64,000 nucleotides of DNA from Ignavibacteria bacterium (GCA_020852705.1 JADZAP010000025.1:1-64000), one strand, 5' to 3'; counted from the stretch's first letter, positions 9,796 to 17,811 are shown. The notes: generated by a model not told the origin, from the sequence alone. Numbers and translations are program-made.

Positions 9796-10944
9796 ATGAA
9801 ATTTTCAACTAAAGCTATACATGCCGGCAACAACCCCGACCCATCAACCGGAGCGGTAAATGTTCCTATTTACGCAACTTCAACTTACGCAGATGAGGCT
9901 TATGGAGTTTCAAAAGGATATGATTACGGTAGAACAATTAACCCAACCCGTGTTGCCTTAGAAACTAACTTAGCTGCACTTGAAAATGCAAAATACGGAT
10001 TTGCTTTTTCAAGCGGTATGGGTGCAACCCATGCTGTTGCATCATTACTGCAAAAAGGCGATCATGTAATTGTATCTCAAAATGTTTACGGCGGCACTTA
10101 CAGAATTTTTGAGCGTATTTTCCGGAAAATGGGTCTGGATTTTTCATGGGTAGATACTTCAATTAAAATTGAAATTGAAAATGCACTAAAGCCACACACA
10201 AAAATGATATTTGTTGAAACCCCTACAAATCCTATGCTAAGCTTAACCGACCTTTTAATGATTTCAGACTTTGCCAAAATAAATAAGCTTATTTCTGTTT
10301 GTGATAATACTTTTATGAGCCCGTATTTCCAGAACCCGCTTGATTTTGGAATTGATGTAGTTGTACACAGCACAACAAAATATATTAACGGCCACAGCGA
10401 TGCAATCGGCGGATTTGCCGCAACCGGCAGAGAAGATATTGCCGAGCAGTTAAAATTCATACAAAACTCAGTTGGTGCAGTACCCTCACCGTTTGATTGC
10501 TACCTGGTGCTTCGCGCAACCAAAACCCTTGCTTTAAGAATGGAGCGTCATAACCTAAATGCAATGAAAATTGCAGTAGAGCTTCACGAAAATTATAAAG
10601 ATAAAATTAAAAAAGTATATTACCCGGGTCTAAAGTCACACCCTCAGCATGAACTTGCCAAAAAGCAGATGAGGGGTTTTGGCGGGATGATATCAGTTGA
10701 TTTGGGTTCGCTTAATAATGCCGTTAAATTTTTTAATGGCTTAAAAATTTTTTCAAGGGCTGAATCCCTTGGCGGAGTTGAAAGTCTTATTTGCCACCCT
10801 GTTAGCATGACACACGGTGCTGTACCCAAAGAAGAACGCGAGAAATTCGGCTTAACCGATGGACTTGTAAGACTCTCTGTTGGTATTGAAGATTATGAAG
10901 ACCTTATTGAAGATATTAAAAATGCATTAGATGAAATCAAATAA
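9796..10944 (+). CDS. Cystathionine gamma-lyase / gamma-synthase (Cys/Met metabolism PLP enzyme)
   Basis: This 382-aa fold-type I enzyme of the Cys/Met metabolism family has the PLP lysine at K195 (HSTTKYINGHSD), the upstream ETPTNP and CDNTF stretches and the YGRTINPTR substrate loop. Gamma-lyase and gamma-synthase cannot be separated by sequence alone. The adjacent cystathionine beta-synthase makes cystathionine gamma-lyase the more economical reading, releasing cysteine, 2-oxobutyrate and ammonia. The ATG at 9796 gives the standard start MKFSTKAIHAG. A class V PLP enzyme begins 5 bp after its stop, so the two are almost certainly co-transcribed. Confidence 0.88.
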   Translation: MKFSTKAIHAGNNPDPSTGAVNVPIYATSTYADEAYGVSKGYDYGRTINPTRVALETNLAALENAKYGFAFSSGMGATHAVASLLQKGDHVIVSQNVYGGTYRIFERIFRKMGLDFSWVDTSIKIEIENALKPHTKMIFVETPTNPMLSLTDLLMISDFAKINKLISVCDNTFMSPYFQNPLDFGIDVVVHSTTKYINGHSDAIGGFAATGREDIAEQLKFIQNSVGAVPSPFDCYLVLRATKTLALRMERHNLNAMKIAVELHENYKDKIKKVYYPGLKSHPQHELAKKQMRGFGGMISVDLGSLNNAVKFFNGLKIFSRAESLGGVESLICHPVSMTHGAVPKEEREKFGLTDGLVRLSVGIEDYEDLIEDIKNALDEIK

Positions 10945-10949
10945 AGAAA

Positions 10950-12098
10950 ATGCTGCCTAATCACGATGAAATACGCTCGCAGTTTCCCTTTACCGAAAAA
11001 ATTATTTATTTTGATGCCGCTCATTTTACGCCATACCCCCTGCGTTCTGTAAAAAAACTTAATGAGTTCATCAATAATTTTACAACTGACTTTCTTAATT
11101 TGAGCCTTGTTAATTTAAATCAGTCCCGTGAATTAAGAAATACTTGCGGCAGACTTTTAAACTGCAATGCTGAAGATATTATCATAACAAGCAACACAAC
11201 ACACGGTATTAATATTTTTGCAAACGGTATTCAGCTGCCGCCTGATGATAATAATGTTGCAATGCTTGATTCAGAATTTCCTGCTGTTGTTTATCCGTGG
11301 CTTAATCAGGAAAAACTTGGAAAGGTAACTGTTATGCTAATTCCAAGCGATAAGGGCTACGCAAACGAAGCATTGATAAAACGTACACTTATGGATTTCA
11401 ATATCCGCGTTTTCACAATCTCACTTGTGCAGTTTCTTGGTTACAGGCATTCAATCCGTAATATAGCAGAGTTCTGCCGCAAGCGTAATATCTTTCTGGT
11501 TGTAGATGCAATTCAGGCAACCGGTGTTTGCCCTGTTGATGTACAGGGAATGGGCATTGATTTTCTGAGTACAGGAAATCAAAAGTGGCTGATGTCACCG
11601 GCAGGACTTGGATTTACTTATATTTCAAAAAAATACAGAGAGATTATTAAACCAACCTATGCAGGTACAACGAATGTAAATTTTAATTTTGAAAATTTTC
11701 TTGATTATAAACTTGATTTTAAAAATTCAGGTGAAGCATACGAAAACTCAACACTGAATACTCTGGGAATGATTGGCACTGTTGAAGTGCTTAAATATTT
11801 TTTAGAGCTTGGTATTGAAAATATATTCAATCATATTATTGATATTCAGGATAAAATAATAAGTTTGCTTAATAAAAATATATATAAAATAGAAAGTGAT
11901 CTTTCTGCTGAACACAGGTCTAATATAATGATACTTTCTCACGTTAACAGCAGCTGCAATAAAGATGTACAGAAGTATGCTGAAGAAAAGAAAATTTATC
12001 TTGCATTAAGAGAAGGCTTTTTAAGAATTTCTCCTCATATTTATAACAATTATAAAGATGCCCAAACTCTTGCAGAAGTATTGAACTCAATTGAATAA
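10950..12098 (+). CDS. Class V PLP aminotransferase / cysteine desulfurase-like protein
   Basis: A 382-aa aminotransferase class V fold: FDAAHFTPYP at the N-terminus, SNTTHGINIF for PLP phosphate, D186 in VVDAIQATG for the pyridine nitrogen, and the Schiff-base lysine K212 in GNQKWLMSPAGLG. The residue before that Lys is Gln rather than the His of many cysteine desulfurases. There is no obvious Cys-containing mobile loop near the C-terminus. It is placed 5 bp after the transsulfuration lyase, so a role in sulfur or amino-acid chemistry is likely, but the substrate cannot be named. Related enzymes include isopenicillin-N epimerase-like proteins. Confidence 0.75.
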   Translation: MLPNHDEIRSQFPFTEKIIYFDAAHFTPYPLRSVKKLNEFINNFTTDFLNLSLVNLNQSRELRNTCGRLLNCNAEDIIITSNTTHGINIFANGIQLPPDDNNVAMLDSEFPAVVYPWLNQEKLGKVTVMLIPSDKGYANEALIKRTLMDFNIRVFTISLVQFLGYRHSIRNIAEFCRKRNIFLVVDAIQATGVCPVDVQGMGIDFLSTGNQKWLMSPAGLGFTYISKKYREIIKPTYAGTTNVNFNFENFLDYKLDFKNSGEAYENSTLNTLGMIGTVEVLKYFLELGIENIFNHIIDIQDKIISLLNKNIYKIESDLSAEHRSNIMILSHVNSSCNKDVQKYAEEKKIYLALREGFLRISPHIYNNYKDAQTLAEVLNSIE

Positions 12099-12127
12099 AT
12101 TAATTAAAAAAACCAAATTAAAACACT

Positions 12128-12517
12128 ATGACTTATTATAATTCAAAAAAAGTCTCAACAAATTTTGAGAAAACTATAGAAATAGTAACCGATGAGCTTA
12201 AAAATGAGGGCTTTGGGGTACTGACTGAAATTGATGTAAAAGAAACATTAAAGAAAAAGCTTGATGTTGATTTCAGGAAATACAGAATACTTGGTGCTTG
12301 TAATCCGCCTCTGGCATATAAAGCTTTAAGTACTGAAGAAAATATCGGCGTTATGCTGCCATGTAATGTAATTGTTCAGGAAAAAGATAATGGCGAAGTT
12401 CAGGTTTCGGCAATAAATCCAATGGAATCTATGAAAACTGTTGGCAACTCACAACTTGAAGAAATTGCAGGTACTGTATCTAAAAAACTGGCAAATGTGA
12501 TTAACAAACTTAATTAA
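12128..12517 (+). CDS. DUF302 family protein
   Basis: The 129-residue protein matches the DUF302 pattern: a helix then GFGVLTEIDVKETLKKKLDVDF, the YRILGACNPPLAYKAL segment with the conserved Cys, and LLPCNV-like MLPCNVIVQ. The family is a small alpha/beta domain of unknown biochemical role, often found with redox or sulfur genes. No signal peptide is present, so it should be cytoplasmic. It follows the PLP enzyme by 29 bp and may share its transcript. Confidence 0.85.
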   Translation: MTYYNSKKVSTNFEKTIEIVTDELKNEGFGVLTEIDVKETLKKKLDVDFRKYRILGACNPPLAYKALSTEENIGVMLPCNVIVQEKDNGEVQVSAINPMESMKTVGNSQLEEIAGTVSKKLANVINKLN

Positions 12518-12568
12518 AATCAGATATATTATTTATTCTTTTAAATTCATTTGCATAAATTATAAACA

Positions 12569-13738
12569 ATGCCTTCAATTTTCTTAAAAAAAAATGAAGA
12601 TAAAAGACTGCGAAAAGGACATCTTTGGGTTTTCAGCAATGAAATTGCAAAGTGTGATGGCTTTTTGCAAAATGGAGATCTTGTTGATCTTTATACTGCT
12701 AATAAAGAGTACCTTGGTACCGGATTTTATAACAAAAATTCTCTGATTTCCCTTCGGCTGCTTGGAAACAATTATAATGGTGATATAACCGAATATATCC
12801 ATTCTTCATTAAATCAAGCCAATGAACTGCGTAAAACTTTTTATCCTAAGAGAAGTTCTTACAGACTTTGCTTTAGCGAAAGTGATTACCTTCCCGGGCT
12901 GATAATAGATAAATATAATAATACTTTTGTATTACAGGTTTATAGTGTTGGAATGTATGCTAATCTTGAACATGTTATCAGCTATTTAAAAGATGAACTT
13001 CAGGCAGAAAATATTTTTACCAGAAATGATTTTTATTTCAGAAAACTTGAAGGATTACCGGAAGAGGATAATTTATATTTTGGCAATACCGAAAGTGAAG
13101 TGATTGATGATAGTAAAATAAAATTTAAAATAAATTTTCCCGAATCACAAAAAACAGGTTTTTATTTTGACCAGTGTGATAACAGAGAATTCATTGAGAG
13201 GTTTACAAATAATAAAACCGTGCTCGATGCATTCTGTAATTCGGGGGCATTCGGGCTTCATGCTGCGCATGCTGGTGCCGGATTTGTAACTTTTGTTGAT
13301 TCTTCCGAAAAAGAAATTTTAAATGCTGAAAATAATTTTAAATTAAATAACTGCACCGCTGAAAATGATTTTATTGTTATGGATGTATTTGATTACCTTG
13401 CTAAATGTATTGATGCCGGAAGAACATTTGATGTTGTTATGATTGATCCGCCCGCTTTTGCTAAAAATAAGAAAAGTATTCCCGCTGCCCTTAAAGGTTA
13501 TACTAAACTTAATAAACTTGCAGCAAGCTGTGTTGGTAAAAACGGGTATTTAGTTACATCTTCATGCTCTCACCATATTTCAAAAGCCGATTTCCTTGAA
13601 TCCGTTGTAAACGGGGCAGCAAAAGCAGGCAAAGCATTGCAGCTTGTTCATTTTAATTCAGCTTCTTTAGATCATCCCTCACTTCCTGCAATGGATGAGA
13701 CAACTTATCTTAAATTTGCTGTTTTCAAAGTGATTTAA
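12569..13738 (+). CDS. RlmI-like class I rRNA (cytosine-C5) methyltransferase
   Basis: The 389-aa protein has an N-terminal PUA-like domain (about 1-75, LRKGHLWVFSNEIAK), an EEHD-like linker (YLPGLIIDKY), then a Rossmann SAM methyltransferase with VLDAFCNSGAFGLHAA, the catalytic MIDPPAFAKNKKS loop and SSCSHHIS. This architecture is that of RlmI (23S rRNA m5C1962 methyltransferase) and relatives, normally about 390 aa. Target position is inferred from family membership. It stands alone between the sulfur genes and tdo. Confidence 0.88.
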   Translation: MPSIFLKKNEDKRLRKGHLWVFSNEIAKCDGFLQNGDLVDLYTANKEYLGTGFYNKNSLISLRLLGNNYNGDITEYIHSSLNQANELRKTFYPKRSSYRLCFSESDYLPGLIIDKYNNTFVLQVYSVGMYANLEHVISYLKDELQAENIFTRNDFYFRKLEGLPEEDNLYFGNTESEVIDDSKIKFKINFPESQKTGFYFDQCDNREFIERFTNNKTVLDAFCNSGAFGLHAAHAGAGFVTFVDSSEKEILNAENNFKLNNCTAENDFIVMDVFDYLAKCIDAGRTFDVVMIDPPAFAKNKKSIPAALKGYTKLNKLAASCVGKNGYLVTSSCSHHISKADFLESVVNGAAKAGKALQLVHFNSASLDHPSLPAMDETTYLKFAVFKVI

Positions 13739-13810
13739 AGCAAATTTTCTATCTTTTTATATTCAACCAATACCCTTATTTTGCGTAATTAAAATTAAAT
13801 TTAAAACAAA

Positions 13811-14902
13811 ATGAGTAAATATCCTCCTGTTTATTATTCTGATTATTTGCAAATTGATAAACTTCTCAGTTCTCAAAAACTAAAGAGCAACGAGTACGGG
13901 CATAAAGCCCATGATGAAATGCTCTTTATCATTGTTCACCAGGTTTATGAGCTTTGGTTTAAGCAAATACTGCATGAAATTGATTCTGTTAATACGATGT
14001 TTCGTGATGATATTGTTGATGAAAAAAGTATAGGTACTGCAGTTTCTAGGTTGCACAGAATTACCGAAATTCAAAAGCTGATGGTTGAACAGCTTCGTGT
14101 TATTGAAACCATGACACCGCTTGATTTTCTTGAGTTCCGTGATTTTCTGATTCCCGCAAGCGGTTTCCAAAGTTTTCAGTTCAGACTTATTGAAAATAAA
14201 CTTGGTCTTTCTGATAATAAACGCATTCAATACAATAATGTTGACTATCTAAATACTCTGGAAGAACCTCACAAAAAACTGATATTTGATACTGTTAAAG
14301 ACCCTTCACTATTTGAACTCCTAAATAAGTGGCTTGAGCGTACTCCGTTTATCAATACAAAAAAGTTTAATTTCTGGCAGAGCTATAAACAGACTGTTGA
14401 AAATATGCTTGAAAAGGACAGAAATATTATTTTAGAAAATAAAACACTCTCAGAAACAAAAAGAGAATTTCAGCTTAAGAATATAGATATAACCCTTGAA
14501 AATTTTGATGCATTATTTGATGAGAAAAAGTATGATCAGCTCTTAAATGAAGGCAAAAGACATTTAAGCAATAAAGCAATGCTTGCGGCAATATTCATAA
14601 ATTTATACAGGGATGAGCCAATACTTCACATGCCGTATAATTTGCTGAATTATTTGGTTGAAATTGATGAACTTTTCACCGAGTGGCGTTACCGGCATGC
14701 TCTAATGGTTCACCGTATGATTGGAGCTAAAATAGGTACAGGAGGTTCTTCCGGTCACCAGTATTTAATGCAGACTGTTGAAAAACACAGGGTATTTGTC
14801 GATCTGTTTAACCTTCCAACTTACCTGATTCCCCGCTCTGAACTGCCAAAACTGCCAGTTGAGCTTGTGAGGGAATTAGGCTTTAATCATTCAAAAGCTT
14901 AA
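13811..14902 (+). CDS. kynA: Tryptophan 2,3-dioxygenase
   Basis: This 363-aa haem enzyme opens the indole ring of L-tryptophan with O2 to give N-formylkynurenine. Hallmarks are YYSDYLQIDKLLSSQ, HDEMLFIIVHQVYELWFKQ, EFRDFLIPASGFQSFQFR and the C-terminal MIGAKIGTGGSSGHQYL loop that closes over Trp; His in the YRHALMVHR segment is the expected proximal haem ligand. The family-like sequence ends at RELGF; the final NHSKA codons and the TAA (14900-14902) match the adjacent repeat element, so the true C-terminus has been replaced by repeat sequence. It starts a block of kynurenine-pathway genes. Confidence 0.96.
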   Translation: MSKYPPVYYSDYLQIDKLLSSQKLKSNEYGHKAHDEMLFIIVHQVYELWFKQILHEIDSVNTMFRDDIVDEKSIGTAVSRLHRITEIQKLMVEQLRVIETMTPLDFLEFRDFLIPASGFQSFQFRLIENKLGLSDNKRIQYNNVDYLNTLEEPHKKLIFDTVKDPSLFELLNKWLERTPFINTKKFNFWQSYKQTVENMLEKDRNIILENKTLSETKREFQLKNIDITLENFDALFDEKKYDQLLNEGKRHLSNKAMLAAIFINLYRDEPILHMPYNLLNYLVEIDELFTEWRYRHALMVHRMIGAKIGTGGSSGHQYLMQTVEKHRVFVDLFNLPTYLIPRSELPKLPVELVRELGFNHSKA

Positions 14903-15402
14903 AAGTGAATTAAACTAATTATTCAATAAGAGTCGTATTCTAATTCGTGAAAATTTGTGAAATTAGTGGTTATTGGTTTAAATGAAGAATAATTTAACCA
15001 CAAATTGCACCAATTACTCGAAATGAAATAAAAGCATTCAAAAGCTTAACAGTGATTTAAACAAACAACTCAAAATAAGTTGTATTTTAATTCGTGAAAA
15101 TTTGTGAAATTAGTGGTTATTGGTTTAAATGAAAAATAATTTAACCACAAATTGCACTAATTACTCGAAATGAAATAAAAGCATTCAAAAGCATAACAGT
15201 GATTTAAACAAACAACTCAAAATAAGTTGTATTCTAATTCGTAAAAATTTGTGAAATTAGTGGTTATTGGTTTAAATGAAGAATAATTTAACCACAAATT
15301 ACACCAATTACTCGAAATGAAGTAAAAGCATTCAAAAGCTTAAAAGTGAATTAAATTAATTATTCAAAAAGAGTTGAATTCTAATTCGTGAAATTAGTGG
15401 TT
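14889..15402 (+). repeat. Upstream block of short palindromic-end elements (E1 partial, E2, E3, E4)
   Basis: Copies: E1 14889-14971 (left end missing, fused to tdo), E2 14996-15118, E3 15143-15265, E4 15290-15402. Complete units start AACCAC and end GTGGTT, forming imperfect terminal inverted repeats of about 28 bp (left end AACCACAAATTGCACCAATT; right end, reverse-complemented, AACCACTAATTTCACAAATT). Linkers of exactly 24 bp separate neighbours, giving a 147-bp period. E4 lacks ten bases near its right end. Each unit keeps about 55 bp from the 3' part of the GxxExxY gene. The stretch 14903-15487 holds nothing else except a short CTAT repeat at 15460-15472. Confidence 0.9.
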
Positions 15403-15426
15403 ATTGGTTTAAATGAAGAATAATTT

Positions 15427-15890
15427 AACCACAAATTACACCAATTACTCGAAATGAAGTCTATCTATCTATATATATTAAGAAATAATGTCAGAAATAC
15501 TATATAAAGATGAATCATATAAAATTATTGGGTGTTGTTTGGAAGTTTATAATGAAATGGGACCGGGTTTCTTAGAAGTTGTTTATAAAGATGCTCTCGA
15601 AATTGAGTTTCAGATGAATAATATTCCATATACAAGAGAAAAGCAATATGAAGTTATATATAAAGGTAAACCAACACATAGAAAATATAATGCCGATTTT
15701 GTAATTTTTGAAACAATACTTTTAGAAGTAAAAGCATTCAAAAGATTAACTGATGAAAATTTAATGCAGACATTAAATTATTTAAAAGTTTCAAAATTGA
15801 AATTAGGTTTATTAGCTAATTTTGGTGAAAGTTCATTTAATTCAAAAAGAGTTGTATTTTAATTCGTGTAAATTTGTGAAATTAGTGGTT
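15427..15890 (+). mobile_element. Full-length GxxExxY-encoding element (E5) with terminal inverted repeats
   Basis: This 464-bp copy has the same AACCAC...GTGGTT ends as the short units but contains the complete GxxExxY gene. The right end begins inside the last codons of the gene, so ORF and terminus overlap. Flanking 24-bp linkers are identical in length to those between short copies. There is no transposase, so mobility, if any, must come from the encoded nuclease-fold protein, recombination between repeats, or enzymes elsewhere. Calling it mobile is an inference from copy number, terminal symmetry and intrusion into tdo. Confidence 0.6.
15488..15862 (+). CDS. GxxExxY protein (PD-(D/E)XK nuclease-like fold)
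   Basis: The 124-aa protein carries the signature G27-F-L-E30-V-V-Y33 and a PD-(D/E)XK-type core with D70 and E80-V-K82, followed by Q94 in LMQTLNYLK. Length matches the GxxExxY (PDDEXK_3-like) family, whose biological role is unknown to me. It has no Shine-Dalgarno; the ATG at 15488 is the only one that preserves the N-terminal helix. It lies inside element E5, and its stop (15860-15862) is part of the element's right end. Related ends without the gene occur on both sides. Confidence 0.9.
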   Translation: MSEILYKDESYKIIGCCLEVYNEMGPGFLEVVYKDALEIEFQMNNIPYTREKQYEVIYKGKPTHRKYNADFVIFETILLEVKAFKRLTDENLMQTLNYLKVSKLKLGLLANFGESSFNSKRVVF

Positions 15891-15914
15891 ATTGGTTTAA
15901 ATGAAGAATAATTT

Positions 15915-16318
15915 AACCACAAATTGCACTAAATACTCGAAATGAAGTAAAATCATTCAAATCTTAACAGTGATTTAAACAAACAACTCAAAATAAGTTG
16001 TATTCTAATTCGTGAAAATTTGTGAAATTAGTGGTTATTGATTTAAATGAAGAATAATTTAACCACGAATTGTACCAATTACTCGAAATGAAATAAAAGC
16101 ATTCAAAAGCTTAAAATGAATTAAACTAATTATTCAAAAGAGTTGTATTCTAATTCGTAAAAATTTGTGAAATTAGTGGTTATTGGTTGAAATAAAGAAT
16201 AATTTAACCACGAATTGTACCAATTACTCGAAATGAAATAAAAGCATTCAAAAGCTTAAAAGTGAATTAAACTAATTATTCATAAAGAGTTGAATTCTAA
16301 TTTGTGAAATTAGTGGTT
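15915..16318 (+). repeat. Downstream block of short palindromic-end elements (E6, E7, E8)
   Basis: Copies: E6 15915-16036, E7 16061-16181, E8 16206-16318, with 24-bp linkers at 15891-15914, 16037-16060 and 16182-16205. E7 and E8 share a left-end variant (AACCACGAATTGTACC), while E6 is closer to E2 and E3. E8 lacks the same ten bases near its right end as E4. The block ends 14 bp before the SDR start codon. Nothing else is present in 15863-16332. Confidence 0.9.
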
Positions 16319-16332
16319 ATTAAAAATATTAT

Positions 16333-17121
16333 ATGAAAATCGATCTTTCAGGAAAAAATGCTGTAGTTTGCGGCGCTTCGCAGGGAATAGGCAGAGCTAT
16401 TGCAATTGAATTTGCTCAATGCGGAGCTAATGTTGTATTGCTTGCACGAAATGAAGAGTCGTTAAGGAAAGTTTTAAGAGAGCTCCCTGCATCTAAAACG
16501 CAGAATCATAACATTATTATTGCTGATTTTTCTCAGCCGGAAGAACTTCGCAATAAAATGAAGAACTTTGCAAGTGAGGCAAAGCCAGTGCATATACTTG
16601 TTAATAATACAGGCGGTCCAAAGGGAGGAGAGATATATAAAGCTGAAACAATTGAGTTTGAGCTGGCTTTCAGAAATCATTTGATCTGTAATCAGATTAT
16701 GGTTCAGGCACTGCTTGAAGGTATGAAAAGAAATCAATACGGAAGAATTATAAATATTATTTCAACATCTGTAAAACAGCCAATCAAAAATCTGGGAGTT
16801 TCAAATACTATTCGTGCTGCTGTTGCAAATTGGGCAAAAACTTTATCAGTTGAGCTTGCCTCATTTGGTATAACTGTAAATAACATTTTGCCCGGTGCTA
16901 CCAAAACCGAAAGACTTAAAGGTATATTCAGGTCCCGCTCAGAAACATCCGGCAGATCAATTGAAGAAATTGAAAAGGAAAGTCTTGCAGAAATTCCAGC
17001 CGGCAGGTTTGCAGAACCTCAAGAACCCGCCTATGCTGCAGCATTTTTGGCATCACCTTTTGCAGCATATATAAACGGCATTAACCTGCCTGTTGATGGC
17101 GGCAGACTGAATTGTTTGTAA
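16333..17121 (+). CDS. SDR-family oxidoreductase lacking the catalytic Tyr and Lys
   Basis: A 262-aa Rossmann protein with the classical nucleotide motif GASQGIG (14-20), the NNTGGP segment in place of NNAG (91-96), Ser144 at the SDR serine position, and a C-terminal VDGG. Thirteen residues after that Ser, where SDRs have catalytic Tyr, is Ser157, and four further on, where Lys is expected, is Arg161 (SNTIRAAV). This matches a known atypical subgroup annotated as FabG-like. It lies between tdo and 2-aminomuconic semialdehyde dehydrogenase, suggesting a role in tryptophan breakdown, but the reaction is unknown. Confidence 0.88.
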   Translation: MKIDLSGKNAVVCGASQGIGRAIAIEFAQCGANVVLLARNEESLRKVLRELPASKTQNHNIIIADFSQPEELRNKMKNFASEAKPVHILVNNTGGPKGGEIYKAETIEFELAFRNHLICNQIMVQALLEGMKRNQYGRIINIISTSVKQPIKNLGVSNTIRAAVANWAKTLSVELASFGITVNNILPGATKTERLKGIFRSRSETSGRSIEEIEKESLAEIPAGRFAEPQEPAYAAAFLASPFAAYINGINLPVDGGRLNCL

Positions 17122-17181
17122 ATTAGTGAAATTAACGGTAAATTAATTTTTATAAAAATTTTAAATTTTAAATTTTAAATT

Positions 17182-17484
17182 ATGCTTACATATAACGTAA
17201 CAATAAATGTAGATGATTCAATTCATAATAAATGGCTTAAATGGATAACATCAAAACATATACCTGATGTAATTTCAACTAAATGCTTTACCAAATATAT
17301 TATGTACCGCTTACTTTCTCCTTCGCCTGAAGAAGGTACTTCTTATGTTATTCAGTACTTTTGCAAAAATATTGAAGATTATGAACGCTACCAGTTAAAG
17401 CATGCTGCTATACTACAGAATGAACATAAAGAAAAATTTGATGGCAAATTAACTGCTATAAGATCACTTATGGAAGAAGTCTGA
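17182..17484 (+). CDS. DUF4286 family protein
   Basis: The 100-aa soluble protein matches DUF4286: MLTYNVTINVDDSIHNKWLKW at the start, HIPDV, a central YVIQYFC strand and LKHAAILQNEHKEKF. It probably folds as a ferredoxin-like alpha/beta barrel half. Function is unknown. It sits 60 bp after the SDR and shares orientation with the tryptophan genes around it. Confidence 0.85.
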   Translation: MLTYNVTINVDDSIHNKWLKWITSKHIPDVISTKCFTKYIMYRLLSPSPEEGTSYVIQYFCKNIEDYERYQLKHAAILQNEHKEKFDGKLTAIRSLMEEV

Positions 17485-17523
17485 ATCAGTGAACAATTTT
17501 TTGGATGAATAATGTGTAATATG

Positions 17524-17557
17524 TAATGAATAATGAATAATGAATAATGAATAATGA
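17524..17557 (+). repeat. 7-bp tandem repeat (TAATGAA)4+
   Basis: Four perfect TAATGAA units (17524-17551) and one degenerate unit lie in the 129-bp gap before the zinc-ribbon gene. A slippage-prone tract of this kind could vary in copy number. It is 56 bp upstream of a start codon, so an effect on expression is possible but not shown. Confidence 0.8.
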
Positions 17558-17613
17558 GTTATGTGTTATGAACATCTTGTGATTCTATAAATTACAATTT
17601 AAACGAATTTATC

Positions 17614-17811
17614 ATGGCTGAAGAAAAAAATGATAAATACGAAGACGCTGAAGTTAAAAAAAAGTTTGAAGAGCTTTTTAAGAAACTAAAATTTTCAAAT
17701 TACCGGTTTTGCCCGTATTGCCGGAGTGCTGTTGAGTTTCTTTGGATACACGGACATTACCAATGCCCCAAATGTAAAAATATAGTTATTAGCTGTTGCG
17801 GAGATATTTAA
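17614..17811 (+). CDS. Small zinc-ribbon protein ending in Cys-Cys
   Basis: The 65-aa protein has an acidic/Lys-rich helix (1-28), then CPYC and CPKC about 18 residues apart, a good zinc-ribbon pair, and CCGD near the C-terminus. No family name can be given with confidence. It is wedged between DUF4286 and the 2-aminomuconic semialdehyde dehydrogenase gene (53-bp gap), in the same orientation, so it may be co-transcribed with the tryptophan genes. Its length is fixed by a clear ATG and stop and the coding character is convincing despite its size. Confidence 0.75.
   Translation: MAEEKNDKYEDAEVKKKFEELFKKLKFSNYRFCPYCRSAVEFLWIHGHYQCPKCKNIVISCCGDI

Noticed and set aside
14889-16318. CRISPR array
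   Set aside because: The regular 147-bp spacing looks array-like, but the whole 147-bp unit repeats, not a short repeat with unique spacers, and no cas genes are present.
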